From positions 1-18,730 of the forward strand of contig JAEYTW010000438.1 of the NCBI GenBank assembly GCA_023433835.1: a stretch of 18,730 nucleotides of DNA, in the 5' to 3' direction. The notes under the pieces are model-generated. The model saw nothing but the letters and a program-made list of their open reading frames with translations, was not told where the DNA came from and made no database searches. This stretch comes from Pseudomonadota bacterium (GTDB taxonomy: Bacteria > Pseudomonadota > Alphaproteobacteria > Ferrovibrionales > Ferrovibrionaceae). Shown in pieces: positions 8,002 through 13,987 of the stretch. The translations under genes were made by a program, and so were the position numbers. Position 1 is the stretch's first letter. The number at the start of each line of letters is the position of its first letter.

Positions 8002-8017
8002 CCGGCGGATGCGCCGG
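8002..8017 (+). promoter_or_regulatory. Intercistronic hairpin before the binding-protein gene
   Basis: CCGGCG (8002-8007), loop GATG and CGCCGG (8012-8017) form a perfect 6-bp stem with a 4-base loop in the 57-base gap between the dioxygenase and the binding-protein gene. There is no T run after it. Such stems often mark an RNA processing or stabilising point that lets the binding protein be made in excess over its neighbours; that role is inferred here. Confidence 0.35.
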
Positions 8018-8049
8018 ACCATAACGAATCCTTGGGAGGAGCAAAAACA

Positions 8050-9306
8050 ATGATCAAGTTCACTCGCCGGTCGCTGCTCGCGGCCGGTTCGGCCATGCTG
8101 ATGATGGCGGGCATCGGGCTTTCGACGCCGGCCAAGGCGCAGGAACCCATCAAGATCGGCTTCTCGATGGCGCTGACCGGCGGCCTCGCCTCCAACGGCA
8201 AGGCGGCGCTCGCCGCCATGCAGATCTGGGAGGAAGAGGTCAACGGCCGCGGCGGCCTGATCGGCCGTCCGGTGAAGCTCGTCTATTACGACGACCAGTC
8301 GAACGGCGCGACGGTGCCCGGCATCGTCACCAAGCTGATCGACGTCGACAAGGTCGACCTGCTGCTCTCGGGCTATTCGACGGCGGCGATCGCGCCGGCG
8401 ATGCCGATCGTGATCCAGAAGAAGATGGTCTTCCTGACCTTGCTCGGGTTCAACATGAATTCCGAGTTCAAGTACGACCGCTATTTCAGCATGATCCCGG
8501 CGGGTTCGGACGCCAATCGCGACTTCTCGAAGGGCTTCCTCGAAGTCGCCGCGACGATGAACCCCAAGCCCAAGACCATCGCCGTCGTCAACCTCGACGC
8601 CGAATTCCCCAAGCGCGCCTCGGACGGGCTGAAGGACAATCTGAAGAAATACGACCTCAAGGTCGTCTACGACCAGTCCTACCCGCCGACCACGGTCGAC
8701 TTTCTGCCGATCATCCGCGCGGTGGCGGCGGCCAAGCCCGACCTTGTCTATTTCGTCTCCTACCCCGTCGATTCCGCCGGCCTGATCCGCGCGATCCGCG
8801 AAGTCGGGCTGAAGGCGATGATGGTGGGCGGCGGCATGGTCGGGCCCCAGATCGGTTCGTTCAAGACCATGATGGGCCCCGGCCTCAACAACATGGTCAT
8901 CTGGGACACCTACGTCCCTGAGAAGACCCTGAACTTCCCCGGCATCCAGGAATTGCTGGCCAAGTACCAGCCGCGCTCGCAGGGGCTCGATCCGCTGGGC
9001 TTCTACGTGCCGCCGCTGGCCTATGCCAACATGCAGGTGCTGGAGCAGGCGGTGACCAAGGTCGGCAAGATCGACCAGGGCGCGCTGGCCGAATACATGC
9101 ATGCCAACACCTTCTCGACCGTGCTGGGCGACGTGAAGTTCGACAAGATGGGCGAATGGAGCGAGGAACGCCTGCTGCTGGTGCAGTACCAGAACATCAA
9201 CGGCAACGGCCTCGACCAGTTCAAGAATCCCGGTACCCAGCCGATCCTGTACCCGCCGCAGTACAAGTCGGGCAACCTGGTCTATCCGTTCGAAGCCAAG
9301 CGCTGA
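8050..9306 (+). CDS. HAAT-family ABC transporter periplasmic substrate-binding protein
   Basis: This 418-residue exported protein captures the substrate for the ABC importer encoded by the next four genes. An N-terminal signal of about 30 residues reads MIKFTRRSLLAAGSAML and ends in AKA-QE. The twin arginine followed by SLL suggests possible Tat export, though a Sec route is not excluded. The mature part is a Leu/Ile/Val-binding type I periplasmic fold, starting IKIGFSMALTGGLASNGKAALAAMQIWEEEVNGRGGLIGRPVKL. The ATG at 8050 follows TTGGGAGGAGC; an in-frame start at 8032 lies upstream of that ribosome site and was rejected. Although the family is called branched-chain amino acid-binding, members beside ring-cleavage genes often bind aromatic or other organic acids, which is the favoured reading here. 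Confidence 0.88.
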   Translation: MIKFTRRSLLAAGSAMLMMAGIGLSTPAKAQEPIKIGFSMALTGGLASNGKAALAAMQIWEEEVNGRGGLIGRPVKLVYYDDQSNGATVPGIVTKLIDVDKVDLLLSGYSTAAIAPAMPIVIQKKMVFLTLLGFNMNSEFKYDRYFSMIPAGSDANRDFSKGFLEVAATMNPKPKTIAVVNLDAEFPKRASDGLKDNLKKYDLKVVYDQSYPPTTVDFLPIIRAVAAAKPDLVYFVSYPVDSAGLIRAIREVGLKAMMVGGGMVGPQIGSFKTMMGPGLNNMVIWDTYVPEKTLNFPGIQELLAKYQPRSQGLDPLGFYVPPLAYANMQVLEQAVTKVGKIDQGALAEYMHANTFSTVLGDVKFDKMGEWSEERLLLVQYQNINGNGLDQFKNPGTQPILYPPQYKSGNLVYPFEAKR

Positions 9307-9321
9307 TAGGGTAAACGGCCC

Positions 9322-10197
9322 GTGGAATTCGATCCTGGCCTCCTGCTGAACGCCATCGTGTCGGGGCTGCTGCTCGGCGGCTTCTACGCGCTGGCGACTT
9401 CGGGACTGACAATTGCGTTCGGTATGCTGGACGTGGTCAACATCGCCCATCCGACCTTCATCGTGCTGGGCGCCTTCGCGACCTTCGCCCTCAACCAGGC
9501 CACGGGCCTCGACCCCATCATCTGCTGCGTGATCCTGCTGCCGGTCTTCTTCCTGATCGGCCGCGGGTTCTACGATGTCTACTATCGCTTCTTCGAACGG
9601 CGCGGCGATGCCGCGATCCAGGGCCTCGCCTTCTTCTTCGGCGTGATGTTCATCGTCGAGGTCTCGCTCTCGCTGATCTTCGGGCCGAGCCACCAGCATG
9701 TCGAGACGCCCTATGCCTGGACCAACCTGGGGGTGGGTCCGATCGACCTGCCGGTGCGCATGCTGATCCCTTGCGCCATGGCGGCGATCGGCATCGGCGC
9801 GGTCACGCTGTTCTTCCGCACCACCTTCATCGGCCGGGCGGTGGCCGCGGTCGGCCAGGACGAAGGGGCGCTCCGCCTCGTCGCCATCGATCCGCTGAAG
9901 ATCAAGCGGCTGGCCTTCGGCCTGTCGCTCTTGCTGGCCGGCCTCGCCGGCGGCGGCCTCCTGGTGATCCAGCCGGTCGACCCCTGGGGCGGGCACACCT
10001 TCATCGGCCGGGTGTTCGCGATCTGCATCCTCGGCGGGCTGACCTCGATGCGCGGCTCGTGGATGGCGGCGCTGCTGTTCGGCGTGATCGAGAACGTGAC
10101 CGCCACCTATATCGGCCCTTCCTGGTCGCCGGCGGTCGCCTTCGGCCTTCTCCTGCTCACGCTTGCGGTTCGCCCGCAGGGCCTGTTCGCGCGGTGA
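9322..10197 (+). CDS. HAAT ABC transporter inner-membrane permease (LivH-like)
   Basis: This 291-residue polytopic permease is the first of the two membrane subunits of the importer. It opens with LLLNAIVSGLLLGGFYALATSGLTIAFGMLDVVNIAH, the characteristic LivH start in which a helix is followed by G(M/V)xxVxNxAH. The cytoplasmic coupling loop, FIGRAVAAVGQDEGALRLVAID at about residues 170-191, is the EAA-like contact with the ATPases. The protein ends in AVRPQGLF, where the family normally has a RPxGLxG tail. The start is a GTG, with only a weak AGGG upstream, 15 bases after the binding-protein stop. The stop codon abuts or overlaps the start of the second permease. Confidence 0.88.
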   Translation: MEFDPGLLLNAIVSGLLLGGFYALATSGLTIAFGMLDVVNIAHPTFIVLGAFATFALNQATGLDPIICCVILLPVFFLIGRGFYDVYYRFFERRGDAAIQGLAFFFGVMFIVEVSLSLIFGPSHQHVETPYAWTNLGVGPIDLPVRMLIPCAMAAIGIGAVTLFFRTTFIGRAVAAVGQDEGALRLVAIDPLKIKRLAFGLSLLLAGLAGGGLLVIQPVDPWGGHTFIGRVFAICILGGLTSMRGSWMAALLFGVIENVTATYIGPSWSPAVAFGLLLLTLAVRPQGLFAR

Positions 10198-10202
10198 CCG
10201 AC

Positions 10203-11129
10203 ATGCGGTTCTATCTCGGTGCGGTCGCTGTCACCGCACTCGTCTTCGCGGCCTTCCATCTGGCGGGCGTCGAATATCTCTGGTTCACCGCCTTCGTCGT
10301 GGTCCAGTACGTGGTGCTGGCCACTGCCTGGAACATCCTGGGCGGCTATGCCGGCTACGTGAACTTCGGCAGCGCGGCCTTCTTCGCCGTGGGCACCTAT
10401 GCCGCGGTGGCGCTGCACAAGGCGGGCATCGGCAATCTCTGGGTGATGATGCTGGCCGGCGGCGCGGCGGCCGGGCTGCTGGGCCTGGGCATGGGCTATC
10501 TGACGCTGCGGCTGCGCGGCGCCTATTTCTCGATCGCCACGCTGTCGCTTGCCGTGCTGCTGCAGACCGTGATCACCAACTGGAGCTATCTCGGCGGCTC
10601 GCGCGGCGTCTATGTGGTGCGGCCCTCGGAAGTGGCCGTGTTCTCCTCCTTCGTCGAATATCTGTTCGCCGTGATGCTGGTGCTGGCGCTGGTGGCCATC
10701 TGCCTCGCCCGCTACATCGAGACCTCGCGCCTCGGCTACGGCCTCGCGGCGATCCGCGACGACGAACTGGCGGCCGAGGCCTCCGGCGTGCCCACCCTGA
10801 GGCTCAAGCTGATCGCCACGACGATCTCGGGCGGGCTGATGGGCATGGCCGGCGCGCCGATGCCCTATTACGCGACGTTCATCGAGCCGGCCTCGGCCTT
10901 CGGCCTGAACTATGCGGTCAACGCCATGGCGATGCCGCTGGTCGGCGGCCTCAAGACCTGGGTCGGGCCGCTGGTCGGCGCGCTCCTGATGGGCACCGCC
11001 CAGCAGGTCGCCACGGTCACCATTTCCTCGGCGGTCAACCTGCTGCTGGTCGGTCTGCTGCTGATCGGTTTCCTGATGCTGGCCCCGCAGGGCATCGTCG
11101 GGCTGATCAAGGGGCGGGCGAAGAAATGA
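10203..11129 (+). CDS. HAAT ABC transporter inner-membrane permease (LivM-like)
   Basis: This 308-residue polytopic permease is the second membrane subunit. The pattern ATAWNILGGYAGYVNFGSAAFFAVGTYAAVAL near residues 40-71 is diagnostic for LivM (NxxxGYxGxxxxGxAxFxxxGAY). The coupling loop is SRLGYGLAAIRDDELAAEASGV. The start could be the ATG at 10203 or a GTG at 10194 that overlaps the upstream stop in the form GTGA and adds three residues; the ATG is taken because GGTGA lies just before it. The end overlaps the next ATPase gene in ATGA, so translation of permease and ATPase is likely coupled. Confidence 0.87.
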   Translation: MRFYLGAVAVTALVFAAFHLAGVEYLWFTAFVVVQYVVLATAWNILGGYAGYVNFGSAAFFAVGTYAAVALHKAGIGNLWVMMLAGGAAAGLLGLGMGYLTLRLRGAYFSIATLSLAVLLQTVITNWSYLGGSRGVYVVRPSEVAVFSSFVEYLFAVMLVLALVAICLARYIETSRLGYGLAAIRDDELAAEASGVPTLRLKLIATTISGGLMGMAGAPMPYYATFIEPASAFGLNYAVNAMAMPLVGGLKTWVGPLVGALLMGTAQQVATVTISSAVNLLLVGLLLIGFLMLAPQGIVGLIKGRAKK

Positions 11130-11866
11130 GCGGCGAGATGCAGCTGGCCGTCTCCGGCCTCAAGAAGCGCTTCGGCGGCTTCACCGCGCTGGGCGGCGTC
11201 GATTTCGCAGCCCGCCGCGGCGAGCGCATCGGCATCATCGGGCCCAACGGTTCCGGCAAGTCGACCTTCGTAAACTGCCTGGCCGGCGCGCTGCGCCATG
11301 ACGGCGGCACGATCCGCTTCAACGGCGAGGATATCGGCGCGCTGCCGGCCCATGGCCGGGCCTGGCGGGGGCTCGCCCGTACCTTCCAGCTGCCGCGGCC
11401 CTTCGTCTCGTTGAGCGTGCGCGAGAACATCTACGTGCCGCTGGTCAATCTCGGCCATCGCGAGGGCCAGGCCGCCGTGCCGGACGCCGAGCTCGGAGAT
11501 CGCGCCGACGCCGCGCTGGCCCAGGTCGGGCTCAAGGCGAAGGCGGACGAACTGCCGAAATCGCTGACCCAGGTCGAATTGCGCAAGCTCGAACTGGCCA
11601 AGGCGATCGCGACCGGGCCCGAGCTGCTGATCTCCGACGAGGCGATGGCCGGGCTGTCGCATTCGGAGGTCGACGAGATTCTCGACCTGCTGTTCGCGAT
11701 CAATCGCACCGGCACCACGGTGATCATGATCGAGCATATCATCCGCGCCGTGACGCGGTTCTCCGAGCGCCTCCTGGTGCTCGTCGCCGGCGAGAAGATC
11801 GCCGATGGCGAGCCGCAGGCCGTGCTGGCGCTGGAAGCGGTGGAGAAAGCCTATCTTGGCCAATAG
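11126..11866 (+). CDS. HAAT ABC transporter ATPase (LivG-like) with atypical signature
   Basis: This 246-residue cytoplasmic ATPase powers the importer. Walker A is GPNGSGKST (residues 39-47), Walker B is ELLISDEAMAGL with Asp171 and Glu172, and the switch His is His204 in MIEHII. The ABC signature, usually LSGGQ or LSYGQQ in LivG, is replaced by LTQVELRKLELA (147-158) with no Gly-Gly or Gly-Gln. As far as I recall, a subset of LivG-like proteins beside organic-acid operons has similarly relaxed signatures, so this need not mean loss of function. The partner ATPase has a canonical signature, so one of the two composite ATP sites could be degenerate. It starts within the permease stop (ATGA) and overlaps the next gene by 11 bases. 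Confidence 0.87.
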   Translation: MSGEMQLAVSGLKKRFGGFTALGGVDFAARRGERIGIIGPNGSGKSTFVNCLAGALRHDGGTIRFNGEDIGALPAHGRAWRGLARTFQLPRPFVSLSVRENIYVPLVNLGHREGQAAVPDAELGDRADAALAQVGLKAKADELPKSLTQVELRKLELAKAIATGPELLISDEAMAGLSHSEVDEILDLLFAINRTGTTVIMIEHIIRAVTRFSERLLVLVAGEKIADGEPQAVLALEAVEKAYLGQ

Positions 11867-12587
11867 CATCAGCGTCACCAACCTCTCCGCCGGCTACGGC
11901 GCCGTCCAGGTACTGGAAGACGTCTCGCTCGAGGTGCCCTCGGGCCAGACCGTCGCGCTGCTCGGCACCAACGGCAACGGCAAGTCGACCCTGATGCGCT
12001 GCATCATGGGCATGATCCGCCCGGCCGCGGGCAAGATCAGCGCCACGATCGACGGCCAGACCTTCGAGCTGTCGGGCCGGCCGACCGAGGAGATCGTCGA
12101 TCTCGGCATCGCGCTGGTGCCGGAAGGCCGGCGGCTGTTCCCCAAGCTCGCGGTCGAGGAAAACCTTCTCATCGGCGCCTATCGCCCGGCGGCGCGCGCC
12201 CAGATGGCGAAGAACCTCGACTATTGCTACGAGGTGTTTCCGCGGCTGAAGGAACGGCGCGGCCAGCCGGTCGGCTCGATGTCGGGCGGCGAGCAGCAGA
12301 TGGTGGCGCTGGGCCGCGCGGTGATGTCGGCGCCGCGCATCCTCCTGGTCGACGAACCCTCGGTCGGCCTCGCCCCGATCCTGGTCAGCCGCACCATCGA
12401 TCTGATCCACCAGCTCAAATCCAGCCTGAACCTGACCGTGCTGATGGCCGAGCAGAACTTTCACCAGGCGGTGCGCATCGCCGATCGCGGCTATGTCATC
12501 GTGCATGGCCGCATCGCCTTCGAGGGTGCCTCGGCCGCGGCGCTGTCCGACAACCAGATGGTCCGCGATTTCTATCTCGGCCAGTGA
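11856..12587 (+). CDS. HAAT ABC transporter ATPase (LivF-like)
   Basis: This 243-residue ATPase is the second nucleotide-binding subunit. Walker A is GTNGNGKST (37-45), the signature is canonical SGGEQQMVALGRAV, and Walker B is ILLVDEPSVGLAP. The segment LVPEGRRLFPKLAVEENLLIGAY is a strong LivF hallmark (xxPEGRxxFxxLTVxENL). The frame has no ATG or GTG near the family start; TTG at 11856 is chosen because the GGAG within TGGAGAAAGC ends 10 bases upstream and it gives the usual LivF N-terminus (ISVTNLSAGYG). It overlaps the end of the previous ATPase by 11 bases. A longer reading from 11805 would add residues antiparallel to nothing known and lies inside the other gene. Confidence 0.87.
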   Translation: MANSISVTNLSAGYGAVQVLEDVSLEVPSGQTVALLGTNGNGKSTLMRCIMGMIRPAAGKISATIDGQTFELSGRPTEEIVDLGIALVPEGRRLFPKLAVEENLLIGAYRPAARAQMAKNLDYCYEVFPRLKERRGQPVGSMSGGEQQMVALGRAVMSAPRILLVDEPSVGLAPILVSRTIDLIHQLKSSLNLTVLMAEQNFHQAVRIADRGYVIVHGRIAFEGASAAALSDNQMVRDFYLGQ

Positions 12588-12597
12588 GGAGGATGCG

Positions 12598-13476
12598 ATG
12601 ACATCTGCCCGTATCGGCTGGATCGGCGTCGGCAACATGGGCGCGCCGATCTGCCGCAACCTGATCGGTGCCGGCCACAAACTGGTCGTGCATGATATCG
12701 ACCCGGCGCGCCTGGCCGAGCTGCAGGCGGCCGGGGCGGAAGTCGCGGCCGATGCGGCCGATCTGGTCGCCCGCGCCGACCTCGTGTTCAGCATGGTGCC
12801 GAACGACAAGGTGCTGCTGGCCGTGGTCGAAGGCATTGCCGCCCGCCTGCGGCCCGACCAGACCTTCATCGACATGTCGACGGTCTCGCCCGCCACCTCC
12901 GCCCGGGTGTTCGAGCTGCTGGCGCCGTCGGGCGCCGCCTACCTGCGCGCGCCGGTCTCGGGCAGCACCGCGGGCGCGGCCGCCGGCACGCTGGCGATCT
13001 ACTGCTCGGGCCCGCGCAGCGCCTACGAGGCGGTGCTGCCGGTGTTCGAGCGCATCGGCAGCCGGCAGAGCCATGTCGGCCAGGCCGAGGAGGCGCGGGT
13101 CCTCAAGCTTTTGATCAACATGATCGTCTGCATCACCCCGGCCGTGGTCGGCGAAGCCCTTGCCTTTGGCCAAAGGTCCGGCCTCGACTGGACCACGATG
13201 ATCGAGGCGATCGGCGGCAGCGCCGCGGCCTCAGCCCTGATCGGCTACAAGACCGACATGATGAAGCGGCGCGACTGGACGGCGATGGCCTCGGTCGACC
13301 TGTGCTCCAAGGACCTCGACCTCGCCCTCGACTGGGGCCGCGCCCGCCGCGTGCCGATGCCGTTCACGGCGCTGGCCCAGCAGGTCAACTCGGCCTTCCA
13401 GGCCTCGGGCGACGGGGCCGACGATTTCTTTTCCGTGGTGACCTGGCCCGAGCGCCTGGTAGGAGGGCAAGCATGA
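12598..13476 (+). CDS. NAD(P)-dependent beta-hydroxyacid dehydrogenase (3-hydroxyisobutyrate/tartronate semialdehyde reductase type)
   Basis: This 292-residue cytoplasmic enzyme oxidises a beta-hydroxyacid or reduces the matching semialdehyde. The N-terminal Rossmann fold has GWIGVGNMGAPICRNL (GxGxxG, residues 10-15), with HDIDPARL after the second strand, where Asp suggests NAD preference. The substrate-binding signature FIDMSTVSP (90-98) is followed by APVSGSTAGAAAGTLAIYCSG, and the catalytic Lys is Lys170 in VLKLLIN, with Asn174 four residues on. The C-terminal helical domain completes the family length. GAGGAGG lies just before the ATG. It follows the importer by 10 bases and overlaps the next gene in ATGA. 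Its place suggests it handles an aliphatic product formed after ring opening, but this is inference. Confidence 0.86.
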   Translation: MTSARIGWIGVGNMGAPICRNLIGAGHKLVVHDIDPARLAELQAAGAEVAADAADLVARADLVFSMVPNDKVLLAVVEGIAARLRPDQTFIDMSTVSPATSARVFELLAPSGAAYLRAPVSGSTAGAAAGTLAIYCSGPRSAYEAVLPVFERIGSRQSHVGQAEEARVLKLLINMIVCITPAVVGEALAFGQRSGLDWTTMIEAIGGSAAASALIGYKTDMMKRRDWTAMASVDLCSKDLDLALDWGRARRVPMPFTALAQQVNSAFQASGDGADDFFSVVTWPERLVGGQA

Positions 13477-13844
13477 CGCCTGAGATCATGGCGCTGGAAG
13501 ACCGCCGCTATGCCGCGATGCGCGCCGGCGACGTCGCGGCGTTGCGCGACCTGCTGGCCGACGACCTCGTCTACACCCATTCCTTCGGCGAACGCGATTC
13601 GAAGGCGAGCTATCTCGACAAGGTCGCCAACGGCGTCTTCCGCTACGGCGATATCCGCCGCTCGGAAGAAAACGTGCTGATCCACGGCGACAGCGCCACG
13701 GTGGTCGGCCGCATGGCCGCCGACGTCCATGTCGCCGGCACGCTGCGCCGCCTCGACAACCGCTTTCTCGCCATCTGGGTCAAGGTCGACGGCAACTGGC
13801 AGTTTCTGGCCTATCAGCCGACGCCGATGCCGGCGGGCAGCTGA
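13473..13844 (+). CDS. NTF2-like / SnoaL-type small protein (DUF4440-like)
   Basis: This 123-residue protein has the cone-shaped NTF2-like fold pattern: an N-terminal helix ALEDRRYAAMRAGDVAALRDLLADDLVYTHSFG, then strands GDSATVVGRMAADVHVAG, NRFLAIWVKVDGNWQFLAYQPTPMP. The WVKVDGNWQFLAYQPT ending is typical of the SnoaL/DUF4440 group, whose members include isomerases, dehydratases, dioxygenase beta subunits and proteins of unknown role. His in YTHSFG could line the cavity. It starts inside the dehydrogenase stop (ATGA) with AGGAGG upstream, so the two are translationally coupled, which points to a role in the same pathway. It is the last gene of the operon before the CRISPR array. No specific reaction can be assigned. 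Confidence 0.75.
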   Translation: MTPEIMALEDRRYAAMRAGDVAALRDLLADDLVYTHSFGERDSKASYLDKVANGVFRYGDIRRSEENVLIHGDSATVVGRMAADVHVAGTLRRLDNRFLAIWVKVDGNWQFLAYQPTPMPAGS

Positions 13845-13860
13845 TGCCTTAGGCGCCAAT

Positions 13861-13876
13861 CTTCGCCTTGGCGAAG
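13861..13876 (+). terminator. Hairpin at the end of the catabolic operon
   Basis: CTTCGC, loop CTTG and GCGAAG form a perfect 6-bp stem 16 bases after the last stop codon of the operon and about 85 bases before the CRISPR array. No T run follows in either direction, so it is a candidate for factor-assisted termination or 3'-end protection rather than a clear intrinsic terminator. It could also limit transcription leaving the array leftwards. Confidence 0.35.
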
Positions 13877-13959
13877 ACCAGGGCCCAGGGAGGGCGCTGC
13901 GCCTCTTTCGCGCTTGGCCGGAGGAATGGTCGTCTGCGGCTCATCGGCCGGCCGGTCCA

Positions 13960-13987
13960 CGGCCATCCCTGCTCATGCAGGGGAGCC
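13960..13987 (-). repeat. Degenerate terminal (trailer-end) CRISPR repeat
   Basis: This copy lies exactly 61 bp before the first intact repeat but differs at 6 of 28 positions (for example CATGCA in place of CGCGCA in the loop and stem region, and GGGGAGCC at the end). In crRNA orientation it is the last repeat, which in many arrays is decayed because new spacers are added at the other end. The 33 bases after it (13988-14020) form a normal-length, oldest spacer. Confidence 0.85.

Noticed and set aside
7048..9996. 982-codon minus-strand open frame over the dioxygenase and binding-protein genes
   Set aside because: Low-complexity His/Asp/Arg/Gly translation with no motif; it is antisense to three well-supported genes.
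13899..13926. A further decayed CRISPR repeat one period left of 13960
   Set aside because: Only about 7 of 28 positions match, no better than chance.
13845..13959. A small gene between the operon and the array
   Set aside because: No frame with a start, ribosome site and coding character; only the hairpin at 13861-13876 is noteworthy.
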